Both the position numbers and the translations under genes were made by a program. The notes beneath the pieces were generated by a model, which was given only the letters and a program-made list of their open reading frames with translations, had not been told where the DNA came from and ran no database searches. A DNA stretch of 9,724 nt from positions 1 through 9,724 of the forward strand of contig JACRHK010000207.1 in the NCBI GenBank assembly GCA_016217625.1. Reading direction: 5' to 3'. This DNA is from Nitrospirota bacterium. Lineage in GTDB: Bacteria > Nitrospirota > RBG-16-64-22 > JACRHK01. Shown here piece after piece: positions 1 to 6,350 of this stretch. Within the stretch, counting starts at the first letter, position 1. Each line of letters begins with the position of its first letter.

Positions 1-112
1 CTCCAAGCGGTTGCTTTTGTCATGCGTCCGAGCCACGAAACTGCCATGGAAATAATATGATTCCTATTACTTTTGCAAAGTTCAATAATGCGTTGACGCG
101 TAAGGGTATCGA
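1..112. other. Region upstream of the DUF2062 gene, no assigned gene
   Basis: No gene is recognised here. On the + strand one frame is open from base 1 to a TGA at 58-60 and could be the last 19 codons of a gene outside the window, but the stretch is too short to identify. Bases 45-90 are A/T-rich compared with the rest of the window, as expected for a promoter region. No pair of boxes is convincing: AATAAT near 84-89 could be a -10, but nothing resembling TTGACA lies 17 bases before it. Confidence 0.3.
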
Positions 113-592
113 ATGGGTTGGACAGCAAGGATGAAAGATCGATTCGTCGCCATCTGTCGCCTGGATGAACCGCCCGCCCGCCTCGCCCTGGCCTTTGCAA
201 TCGGCGTGTTCATCGGCTTCTCCCCCTGGTTCGGCCTCCACACCGTGAGTATCCTGCTGCTCGCCTGGGTCCTCCGCGTCAACAAGGTGGTCGCCATTGC
301 GGGGTCGTTCGTGAACAACCCCTGGACGATCGTTCCGATCTACGGCGGCGCCCTCTGGTTCGGCCTCTGGCTCATGGGAGGCCCCGCCGCCGACGTGCAC
401 GCCATCCCGTGGAAGGCCCTCTCTTTCACCGACTTCTCCCTGCAGTTGGCGCCCTACCTTTACCCTTTTATCGCCGGCACGCTCCTGTTGGGCACGGCGG
501 CGGCGATCCTGACTTATCCGCTCTTCCTGTACGCCGTCCGAGCTTACCGCCGGATCCCGTCCAGGGCGAACCCTCCAAAGGAACAGTCGTGA
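113..592 (+). CDS. DUF2062 family small integral membrane protein
   Basis: A 159-residue membrane protein of the DUF2062 family, whose biochemical role is unknown. The family signature is visible: an alanine-rich helix running into GVFIGFSPWFGLHT (about residues 31-44), then RVNK (55-58) and the conserved VNNPWTIVPIYGG (67-79). Hydrophobic stretches at about 24-41, 44-63, 71-89 and 112-142 suggest a bundle of three to five membrane helices; the ends are basic (RMKDR at the start, RAYRRIPSR near the end). The ATG start has AAGGG at 102-106 with a 6-base spacer; a second in-frame ATG at 131 has its purine run directly against the codon and is less likely. Its TGA overlaps the GTG start of rimO (GTGA), which indicates translational coupling. 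The family call is firm; the function is not known. Confidence 0.85.
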   Translation: MGWTARMKDRFVAICRLDEPPARLALAFAIGVFIGFSPWFGLHTVSILLLAWVLRVNKVVAIAGSFVNNPWTIVPIYGGALWFGLWLMGGPAADVHAIPWKALSFTDFSLQLAPYLYPFIAGTLLLGTAAAILTYPLFLYAVRAYRRIPSRANPPKEQS

Positions 593-1950
593 TCCCCAAG
601 ATCGGCGTCGTCAGCCTCGGCTGTCCCAAGAATCAGGTCGATACGGAGGTCCTCCTCGGCCTCCTCGAGCGAGAGGGGTTCGACCTCACGCCCCGGGAAG
701 CCGAGGCCGACCTGCTCCTCGTCAACACCTGCGGCTTCATCCAGGCCGCCAAAGAGGAATCGATCGAGGCCATCCTGGAGCTCGCCCGCCAAAAGAAAGG
801 GGGGCGGTGCCGCGCCCTCGTCGTGGCCGGGTGCCTCGGCGAGCGGTACCGGGAAGACCTTCTCAAAGAGCTGCCGGAGATCGACGCCATCGTGGGAATG
901 GGCGAGTATACGCGGATCGGGGAAATCTGCCGCACCCTACTCAACGGAACGCCCCGTGGGGGCCACGCCCCTTTACGGGGCCTCTTCATCCGCGAAGGAG
1001 GGTTCCTCCCCACGGCCGCGCTCCCCCGCCTGCGGGTCTCCCGCCCCCATACCGCCTATCTCAAGCTCAGCGAAGGGTGCGACCATACCTGCGCTTTCTG
1101 CGCCATCCCTGCGTTCCGGGGTCCCCATCGGAGCCGCCCCCTCGCCGACCTGCTGACCGAGGCCGGGCGGTTGGCCGAAGAAGGGGTGAAGGAGCTGAAC
1201 CTGATCTCCCAGGACACGGCCCACTATGGCCGGGACCTGGGCGATCCGGATCTCCTCCTCCGCCTCCTCCGGGACCTGTCGCGGATCGCAGGGATCCGCT
1301 GGATTCGCCTCTTCTACCTCTATCCGCTGCTGTTCGGCCGCTCCCTGCTGGATCTCATGGCGGAGGAATCAAAGATCTGCCGTTACCTCGATATGCCCGT
1401 CCAGCATGTCGACGACCGGGTCCTCCGGCTCATGCGACGGGGAGGGAGTCGGGATCAACTCACGCGATTCATCGAACAGATCCGGACGCAAGTCCCCGGT
1501 GTCACGCTGCGGACGGCCGTCCTGGTCGGACATCCCGGCGAGGACGAAACCGCCTTCGAGACGTTGCGGCGTTTTCTCCAGGAGACGGCCTTCGATCACC
1601 TGGGTGTCTTCACCTTCTCCTCCGAAGAGGGAACGGCGGCGGCCGCGCTTCCCGATCCGGTCCCGGCGGAAGTCGCCCTGGAGCGGCGGGCCATGCTCAT
1701 GGAGGAACAAGCCGCCCGGCGCAGCAAACAGCTCCGCGCTCTGGTAGGCACGGTGCAGGAGGCGCTGGTGGACGGCCCCTCCGAGGAGTCCGAGTACCTG
1801 TTGGAAGGAAGATTGGAAGGCCAGGCGCCGGAGGTGGACGGCGTCGTCTATCTGACGGAAGGGTCTGCGCGACCCGGCGACTTCGTCAAGGTGGAGATCA
1901 CCCAGTCCCATCTGTACGACCTGGCAGGAAGGATCGTGAGCCCATGCTGA
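589..1950 (+). CDS. rimO: Ribosomal protein uS12 methylthiotransferase RimO
   Basis: Radical-SAM methylthiotransferase (453 residues) that adds a methylthio group to a conserved aspartate of ribosomal protein S12. Three parts are visible. The N-terminal UPF0004 domain has the auxiliary-cluster cysteines C12 (SLGCPKNQVDTE), C48 (NTCGF) and C82 (AGCLGE). The radical-SAM core has C164, C168 and C171 in GCDHTCAFCAIP, followed by IRLFYLYP and DMPVQHVDDRVLRLMRRG. A TRAM domain runs from about 378 to the end. GCPKNQVDTE and PVQH with the MRRGG tail separate RimO from the tRNA enzymes MiaB and MtaB. The usual GFPGE motif reads GHPGED here. The start is the GTG at 589, with AAAGGA at 577-582 and a 6-base spacer; the frame is open back to an ATG at 409, but that would add 60 non-homologous residues inside the DUF2062 gene. 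It overlaps the next gene by 7 bases. Confidence 0.95.
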   Translation: MIPKIGVVSLGCPKNQVDTEVLLGLLEREGFDLTPREAEADLLLVNTCGFIQAAKEESIEAILELARQKKGGRCRALVVAGCLGERYREDLLKELPEIDAIVGMGEYTRIGEICRTLLNGTPRGGHAPLRGLFIREGGFLPTAALPRLRVSRPHTAYLKLSEGCDHTCAFCAIPAFRGPHRSRPLADLLTEAGRLAEEGVKELNLISQDTAHYGRDLGDPDLLLRLLRDLSRIAGIRWIRLFYLYPLLFGRSLLDLMAEESKICRYLDMPVQHVDDRVLRLMRRGGSRDQLTRFIEQIRTQVPGVTLRTAVLVGHPGEDETAFETLRRFLQETAFDHLGVFTFSSEEGTAAAALPDPVPAEVALERRAMLMEEQAARRSKQLRALVGTVQEALVDGPSEESEYLLEGRLEGQAPEVDGVVYLTEGSARPGDFVKVEITQSHLYDLAGRIVSPC

Positions 1951-2471
1951 CGATTGCGGATCCCGCACCGGAGTTCGCCCTGCCGGGCGTCTTTCAGGAC
2001 CACGTCCGGACCTACACGCTCAAGGAGGCGCGGGGGAAGTGGCTGGTCCTCTTCTTTTACCCGGCCGACTTCACGTTCGTCTGCCCCACGGAGGTCGTGG
2101 GGTTCAGCGCGCAGGCGGTCGCGTTCCGGGCCGAAGGAGCGGAGATCTACGGCGTGAGCGTCGATTCCGCGGAGAGCCACAGGGCGTGGGCCAAGGAGCT
2201 GGGCGGCCTCGCCTATCCGCTGCTCAGCGACGCCGACAAGAGCGTGAGCCGCGCTTACCATGTCCTCCATCCCAAAGAAGGGGTCGCCCTCCGCGCCACG
2301 TTCCTCATCGACCCGGAAGGGACCATCCAATACAGCGTGGCCTGCAACATGAACGTGGGCCGGAGCGTGGAAGAGACGCTGCGCGTCCTCCAGGCGCTTC
2401 GGACGAACAGGATGTGTCCGGCCGACTGGAAGCCGGGAGAACCGACGTTTGACCTCGTCAATCGGTATTAA
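1944..2471 (+). CDS. Typical 2-Cys peroxiredoxin (AhpC/Prx1 family)
   Basis: Cytoplasmic thiol peroxidase of 175 residues that reduces H2O2 and organic hydroperoxides. The thioredoxin-fold core is seen as FFYPADFTFVCPTE, with the peroxidatic cysteine C47 and the conserved P40 and T44 of the active site. The resolving cysteine is C158 in MCPADWKPG. GVSVDS, YPLLSDAD and RATFLIDPEG are further family hallmarks, as is NVGRSVEETLRVLQAL. An additional cysteine, C134 (SVACNMNVGRS), is not part of the usual pair. The C-terminus stops soon after the resolving cysteine (FDLVNRY) and has no YF tail. The ATG lies inside the end of rimO (7-base overlap) with AAGGA at 1929-1933 upstream, so the two are probably co-translated. 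The electron donor (thioredoxin or AhpF/AhpD type) cannot be told from the sequence. Confidence 0.93.
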   Translation: MLTIADPAPEFALPGVFQDHVRTYTLKEARGKWLVLFFYPADFTFVCPTEVVGFSAQAVAFRAEGAEIYGVSVDSAESHRAWAKELGGLAYPLLSDADKSVSRAYHVLHPKEGVALRATFLIDPEGTIQYSVACNMNVGRSVEETLRVLQALRTNRMCPADWKPGEPTFDLVNRY

Positions 2472-2486
2472 TCGCGAAGATCTCTT

Positions 2487-2514
2487 CTGACTCTTGACTC
2501 CTGACTCCTGACTT
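2487..2514 (+). repeat. Tandem heptanucleotide repeat, four units
   Basis: Four head-to-tail copies of a 7-base unit, YTGACTC: CTGACTC, TTGACTC, CTGACTC and CTGACTT. It occupies most of the 50-base gap between the peroxiredoxin stop and the start of the VIT1-like gene, ending 7 bases before that start. It is not coding. Its length could vary by slippage and would then alter the distance between two genes that may be co-transcribed. Confidence 0.85.
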
Positions 2515-2521
2515 AAAGACC

Positions 2522-3241
2522 ATGCTCCCCATGGAGGAAAAGCGAAAACGGATTGAGTCGAAGAGCCGCATCCGGGAGCTCGTCTTCGGGATCCAGGACG
2601 GGTTGATCAGCACGGTGGGTCTCCTGGCCGGGATGCAGGCCGCCGGCTCCAGCCGCTTCGTCATCCTCATGGCTGGGGCCGCGGCCGTCCTCTCGGGAGC
2701 GTTCTCCATGGCGGCCGGCGCGTACCTCTCCTCTAAGGCGGAAAAAGAGATCTTCGATCACGAGCTGGAGAAGGAGGCCCGCTTCGTCGAAACCGAGCCC
2801 TACCTGGCCCAGGAGGGGCTCTTGCAGGCCCTCCATCGGGAAGGGCTGCCACGGGAGGCGAGCTTCCGCATCGTCAAGCTCCTCCACCAAGAGAAGGCGG
2901 TCTTCATCACCACGTTCCAGGAGAAGGTCCTGGGCCTGGGCACGGCGGACGTCAACCGCCCGCTCAAGGCCGCCCTCGTCATGGCCCTCTCCTTCATTCT
3001 GGGGGGCATCATCCCCCTGACGCCCTTCTTCGTCCTGCCTCAGCAGGCGGCATTGCTGCTGTCCGTAGCGCTGGCGGGAGCGTGCCTCTTCGGCGTCGGC
3101 GTCTTCAAGGGGCGGCTCGCCGGGCAACCGTGGGGCCGCGCGGGCCTGGAGTTCCTGGCTATCGCCCTGGCTGCCTCCGGCATCGGCTACGGGATCGGCT
3201 ATCTCCTGGAACAGATCGCCGGCACCCCCCTTAGCGGGTAG
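2522..3241 (+). CDS. VIT1/CCC1 family Fe2+/Mn2+ transporter
   Basis: Membrane protein of 239 residues in the VIT1/CCC1 iron/manganese transporter family, which moves Fe2+ or Mn2+ across membranes, probably out of the cytosol here. Order of parts: a basic N-terminus; TM1 with FGIQDGLISTVGLLAG (22-37; D26 matches the conserved membrane acid); TM2 ending in SMAAGAYLSSKAEKE (62-76); an amphipathic E-rich section (about 73-135) corresponding to the cytosolic metal-binding helices; then hydrophobic helices at about 148-168, 174-196 and 208-230. The residue after SMAAG is alanine, where most members have glutamate (GEY). The gene follows the peroxiredoxin gene by 50 bases and could be the last cistron of that operon. 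ATG 2522 and ATG 2531 are both possible; neither has a good Shine-Dalgarno sequence. Its stop lies 18 bases from the convergent antitoxin gene, with no clear terminator between. Confidence 0.85.
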   Translation: MLPMEEKRKRIESKSRIRELVFGIQDGLISTVGLLAGMQAAGSSRFVILMAGAAAVLSGAFSMAAGAYLSSKAEKEIFDHELEKEARFVETEPYLAQEGLLQALHREGLPREASFRIVKLLHQEKAVFITTFQEKVLGLGTADVNRPLKAALVMALSFILGGIIPLTPFFVLPQQAALLLSVALAGACLFGVGVFKGRLAGQPWGRAGLEFLAIALAASGIGYGIGYLLEQIAGTPLSG

Positions 3242-3259
3242 CGGGGAGGGAGGCTTTCG

Positions 3260-3499
3260 TCAGGCGCTCTTTTGATGCTGCGAGGCGTACCAATCTATCA
3301 GCCGCCGAATCATCCTTTGATACGAAGTATGGTGCTTCTGCGCCTCTCTCTTGAAAAACTCGATGCTCGATTTTCTCAGAGAGATGGTGACCTTCACGTT
3401 TTCTTCTTTCATGACCAACTGATCCGGCGGGGGAAGAAAATCCTTCACGACTCTCAATCTGCCCATCGGTTCATCCGTATATTTGATTTTGCTCCTCAT
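3260..3499 (-). CDS. brnA: Ribbon-helix-helix antitoxin (BrnA/CopG type)
   Basis: A 79-residue antitoxin that should bind and neutralise the upstream BrnT-like toxin and repress the shared promoter. The N-terminal part (MRSKIKYTDEPMGRL, then FLPPPDQL at 21-28) is the likely toxin-binding segment. The C-terminal part looks like a ribbon-helix-helix fold: strand ENVKVTISL (33-41), helix KSSIEFFKREAQKH (43-56), turn, helix YQRMIRRLIDWYA (60-72). The start was placed at 3499 because GGGAGGA lies at 3506-3512 with a 6-base spacer. A start at 3535 would add 12 residues and include that Shine-Dalgarno sequence in the coding region. It overlaps the toxin's 3' end by 29 bases (3471-3499), as expected for coupled type II pairs. 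The RHH call is secure; the exact label (BrnA or another CopG-type antitoxin) rests mainly on the partner. Confidence 0.8.
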   Translation of the reverse strand: MRSKIKYTDEPMGRLRVVKDFLPPPDQLVMKEENVKVTISLRKSSIEFFKREAQKHHTSYQRMIRRLIDWYASQHQKSA

Positions 3500-3767
3500 A
3501 GATCTTCCTCCCTCTTCGCCAATATCCCGCTCCATAGATGCGGATCACATGGCCTCTGTATGTGAATCGAACCGTTAGGACGCCCTCGCCGACACGTCCA
3601 ATACAATAATAGCGCTCCTCATCCTTGCTATGGCCGACATCTTCGACGATGACACGGCGAGGATCAAAAAAGGCCCGCTGGGCCAATGCAAACGAGACAC
3701 GATGCTTAACCTGGTTTTCCCGATCTTTCTCCTCATCCCATTCAAAGCGGGTTTTTTCCGTAGACAT
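3471..3767 (-). CDS. brnT: BrnT-like type II toxin (RelE-fold ribonuclease)
   Basis: A 98-residue toxin of the BrnT family; characterised members are RelE-like ribonucleases that cleave RNA and stop translation. Family signature: RFEWDEEKDRENQVKHRVSFALAQRAFFDP (about residues 7-36, holding the FEWDxxK and KHxVSF blocks), then a central ERYYCIGRVGEGVLTVRFTYR and the C-terminal IRIYGAGYWRRGRKIYEE, which matches the usual IRIISAR...REIYE ending. The length is normal and there are no internal stops. The toxin comes first and the antitoxin second, the order known for BrnTA. No Shine-Dalgarno sequence precedes the ATG; a perfect palindrome takes that position, so toxin translation may be weak by design. 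The island is richer in A/T than its neighbours, which is compatible with acquisition by transfer. Confidence 0.85.
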   Translation of the reverse strand: MSTEKTRFEWDEEKDRENQVKHRVSFALAQRAFFDPRRVIVEDVGHSKDEERYYCIGRVGEGVLTVRFTYRGHVIRIYGAGYWRRGRKIYEEQNQIYG

Positions 3768-3768
3768 A

Positions 3769-3785
3769 GGATATCACAGATATCC
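3769..3785. promoter_or_regulatory. Perfect 17-base palindrome, candidate BrnTA operator
   Basis: GGATATC-ACA-GATATCC is a perfect 7-base inverted repeat around a 3-base centre. It lies one base upstream of the toxin ATG and just downstream of a TATATT -10 candidate, so a protein bound here would cover the transcription start and ribosome-binding region. Ribbon-helix-helix antitoxins typically bind such short palindromes at their own promoter, so autoregulation by the antitoxin or the complex is inferred. Confidence 0.5.
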
Positions 3786-3794
3786 GAAACTAGC

Positions 3795-3823
3795 AATATA
3801 AAAGTATGGCTATTATTATGTAG
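3795..3823 (-). promoter_or_regulatory. Possible promoter of the toxin-antitoxin pair
   Basis: On the - strand TATATT (3795-3800) is a good -10 match, and 17 bases upstream is a poor -35 (CTACAT, 3818-3823). Transcription would start near 3788, at the edge of the palindrome, giving a leader of only about 20 bases. The A/T-rich context supports a promoter. The weak -35 keeps confidence low. Confidence 0.35.
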
Positions 3824-3895
3824 ATTGGATGAACTGCGCCTGTCGGCGAGACGACCAGTCGCAACCCTTTAGCGTAAAGAGTTCTTGCAAGGATC

Positions 3896-5461
3896 TCATT
3901 TCTGTATTTCACCTAACGTTTGCTTTCTAACTGGTCCAACGACCGACTCTCTCACCACGCGGAGGTGCGTGTTCTCTTCGTTGAGGCCGTCGATCATCGC
4001 TTCCAGGCTCAGGACCTGCTGGAGGCGAGTGAGGATCTCCTCGGAAACGACCTCGCCCGGGATGAGCAGGGGAATGCCGGGGGGATAGACGGTCACGATC
4101 TCGGCGCTCACCCGGCCGACGGCCCGCGCGAGAGGGACCTCTGCAGCCGGAGCGAAGAAGGCTTCCTGGGGGGTCAACATCGTCTCCGTCCGGAGAAAGG
4201 GGAAGCTCAAGCGGGCCAGATCCGAGGGCCCGCCCGCGGGCTGCTCCCGGGCGATGACCCGGAGCGCCTCGACGAGCCGCTGGAGGTCGTCCTTCCGGTC
4301 CCCGATGCTCACGATGACGAGGACGTGGAAGGGATCGGCCATCTCGGCCTGGATGTGGAACCGATGGTTGAGGATCTGGGAGACCTCGTAGCCGGAGAGG
4401 CCAAGTCGCCAGACGCCGATCGTGAGCTTCGTGACATCCAGGTCCCCTATTTCCCGCTCGCGGAACGCGCCGCGGCCGAAACAGTCGAGCCCCTGGACCT
4501 GGGCAATCCGGGCACGGGCCTCCTCGGCGAGTTGCATCGTCTTGGTGAGGAGCTTCTCTCCCTCCGTCGCCATCTGCATCCGGGCCAGGTCGAGCGAGGC
4601 CATCAGGATGTATGAAGGGCTCGTGGTCTGCAACGATTTGAGGACGCGGATCAGCCGCTCCCGGTCGACCCGCTCCCCCTTGAGGTGGAGCATGGAGGCC
4701 TGGGTCATCCCGCCGATGATCTTGTGCGTCGATTGGACGCAGCAGTCGGCGCCGGCCTCCAGCGCGTCCAAGGGGAGGGAGGAATGGAACCGGAGGTGGG
4801 GGCCGTGGGCCTCGTCCACCAGGACGGCGAGCCCCCGCGCCTGCGCCTCGGGGATGATCCGCTCAAGGTCGGCGCTGATCCCGTAGTAGTTGGGGCTGGT
4901 GAGGATGAGCGTCCGGGCGCCGGGGTGGGCGGCCATGGCGGCGCGCACCTTCTCCGCCGTCACGTTGAGAGAGACCTTCCACTCTTCATCGAAGGCCGGG
5001 GCGAAGAAGACCGGCCGGGCGCCGCAGAGGATGAGCCCCGTGATGACCGACTTGTGGGCGTTGCGCGCCACCAGGACCTCGTCGCCGGGGCGGCAGGCGG
5101 CCAGGATCATCGCCTGGTTGCCGCCGCTGGTCCCGTTGACGAGGAAGAAGGAGCGGTCGGCCCCGTACGCCCGGGCGGCCAGCTCCTGCGCCTCCTTGAT
5201 GACGCCGGTCGGCTTCTGGAGGGAATCGACCTCGTCCAGCGTGGTCAGATCGATCGTGAAGATCTTCGGCCCGACGTACTTCCGGAAGCGGGTGGAGATC
5301 CCTTTGCCGCTCTTGTGCCCCGGGGTGTGGAAGGAGACCTTGCGGCTCTCGGCCAGATCCACCATCGCGTCGAAGAGCGGGGTGCGGAACTGGTCGGAAT
5401 CGGGAACCCGGCCCGCCTGAGGCGGCTCAGTGATAGGTGAAGAGGGGCTGGTTGTCTTCAA
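3896..5461 (-). CDS. speA: PLP-dependent Orn/Lys/Arg decarboxylase, probably arginine decarboxylase (SpeA type)
   Basis: PLP enzyme of 521 residues in the fold-type-I Orn/Lys/Arg decarboxylase family; it resembles Bacillus SpeA along its length. Visible sites: FHTPGHKSGKG (44-54), NGTSGGNQ (109-116, PLP phosphate/ring region), VLVDEAHGPH (213-222, with D216 and H219), and QSTHKIIGG with K247 as the PLP lysine. A C-terminal domain (about 425-521) carries PPGIPLLIPGE (460-470). It would make agmatine, putrescine or cadaverine; the substrate cannot be read from sequence, but SpeA-like form and operon favour arginine. The start is TTG at 5461, with GAGGAGGAG at 5469-5477 and a 7-base spacer. It overlaps speE by 35 bases. 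The 25 residues before FRTPLFDAM are non-conserved. Downstream of the stop no hairpin-plus-T-run terminator is seen. Confidence 0.85.
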   Translation of the reverse strand: MKTTSPSSPITEPPQAGRVPDSDQFRTPLFDAMVDLAESRKVSFHTPGHKSGKGISTRFRKYVGPKIFTIDLTTLDEVDSLQKPTGVIKEAQELAARAYGADRSFFLVNGTSGGNQAMILAACRPGDEVLVARNAHKSVITGLILCGARPVFFAPAFDEEWKVSLNVTAEKVRAAMAAHPGARTLILTSPNYYGISADLERIIPEAQARGLAVLVDEAHGPHLRFHSSLPLDALEAGADCCVQSTHKIIGGMTQASMLHLKGERVDRERLIRVLKSLQTTSPSYILMASLDLARMQMATEGEKLLTKTMQLAEEARARIAQVQGLDCFGRGAFREREIGDLDVTKLTIGVWRLGLSGYEVSQILNHRFHIQAEMADPFHVLVIVSIGDRKDDLQRLVEALRVIAREQPAGGPSDLARLSFPFLRTETMLTPQEAFFAPAAEVPLARAVGRVSAEIVTVYPPGIPLLIPGEVVSEEILTRLQQVLSLEAMIDGLNEENTHLRVVRESVVGPVRKQTLGEIQK

Positions 5462-6350
5462 TGATCCGCTCCTCCTCGGCCAGCCGCTGCCGGAGGTACT
5501 TCGGGAGGAGAAAAGCTCCCTGGTGGGCCTCGCCGTCGTAGAAGCGGAGCGTCCCGCGGGTCCGTTGCGCGATCCGCTGATCGACCTCCCCGGGGGTCAG
5601 GGCCCGCGGGTCGTGCCGCTTGGAGGCGACGGCAAACCCCCAGGGGAGCCCGAACGAGGGAACGACGGCCTGGTAGGGGGCGACGACGGGAAAGACCGCG
5701 GACAGCGTCTTGTGAACGGCCGCGAAGTTCAACAGGGCGGTGAGGGCCGTCGTCCCCGCTTGGAGCGAGATGATCCCGTCCTCGGTGAGGCGCTGGAGCG
5801 CGATCTCGTAGAACTCCCGGGTGAAGAGGAGGTAGGCCGGCCCCTCTTCGATCGGCTCGGAGATGTCGATGACGATCAGGTCGAAGGTCTCGGAGGTCTC
5901 CTCCAGGTAGCGGCGGGCGTCGAGGTACCGGAGCTCCACGCGGGGGTCGTCGAATGCCCCCTGGTGCATCTCGGGGAGGTACGTCCGGCAGGCCTCCACG
6001 ACCTCCTGGTCGATGTCGACCATCACGGCGCGCTCGACCGAGGGATGGCGGAGCACTTCCCGGAGCGTGGCCCCTTCCCCTCCCCCCACGATGAAGACCC
6101 GCCGGGGATGGGGGTGCGCCAGCAGCGCGGGGTGGACGAGGGCCTCGTGGTAGATGAACTCGTCGGCCGTGCTCGACTGGATCTTCCCGTCCAGCACCAG
6201 ACAGCGCCCGTAGCAGCCGGTGTCCATGATCTCCATCTGCTGGAACCGGGTCTGGCGGGCGTAGTGGATCGTCCGGATCCCGCACATGTGCCCCTCATCG
6301 GGGCCGAGGAAGTCAAAGAACCATTTGTAGTTCTTGAGGGGTTCCGGCAT
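5427..6350 (-). CDS. speE: Polyamine aminopropyltransferase (SpeE; spermidine synthase family)
   Basis: Transfers the aminopropyl group of decarboxylated S-adenosylmethionine to a diamine or to agmatine; cytosolic, 307 residues. Seen in order: N-terminal beta domain; IQSSTADEFIYHEALVHPAL (58-77); the nucleotide-binding loop VGGGEGATLREVLRH (88-102); VDID (111-114); YLDARRYL (142-149); the catalytic loop DLIVIDISEPIEEGPAYLLF (157-176); and PSFGLPWGFAVASK (231-244). The catalytic aspartate is D162. The usual D-S/T-D-P or L-T/A-D-P loop reads DISEP, with glutamate E165 at the second acidic position, and is longer (EEGPA), as in aminopropyltransferases for larger or guanidino substrates. ATG 6350 has a full AGGAGGT at 6359-6365 with an 8-base spacer, inside speD. 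The family is certain; the acceptor substrate is not. Confidence 0.92.
   Translation of the reverse strand: MPEPLKNYKWFFDFLGPDEGHMCGIRTIHYARQTRFQQMEIMDTGCYGRCLVLDGKIQSSTADEFIYHEALVHPALLAHPHPRRVFIVGGGEGATLREVLRHPSVERAVMVDIDQEVVEACRTYLPEMHQGAFDDPRVELRYLDARRYLEETSETFDLIVIDISEPIEEGPAYLLFTREFYEIALQRLTEDGIISLQAGTTALTALLNFAAVHKTLSAVFPVVAPYQAVVPSFGLPWGFAVASKRHDPRALTPGEVDQRIAQRTRGTLRFYDGEAHQGAFLLPKYLRQRLAEEERIIEDNQPLFTYH

Noticed and set aside
409..588. Upstream ATG for rimO
   Set aside because: It would add 60 residues that read the DUF2062 gene in another frame. GTG 589 has a good Shine-Dalgarno sequence and the family N-terminus.
807..1943. Long open frame running from inside rimO into the peroxiredoxin gene
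   Set aside because: The P/R/G-rich part before 1944 is a shifted reading of rimO. The real protein begins at ATG 1944 with a normal peroxiredoxin N-terminus.
3500..3535. Longer antitoxin from ATG 3535
   Set aside because: The added 12 codons contain the Shine-Dalgarno sequence of ATG 3499 and lie fully within the toxin gene; the shorter form starts at the family-like MRSKIKYTDEP.
3841..3895. Possible terminator after the decarboxylase gene
   Set aside because: Only a short, imperfect stem (GCGA/TCGC) is visible and there is no T-run.
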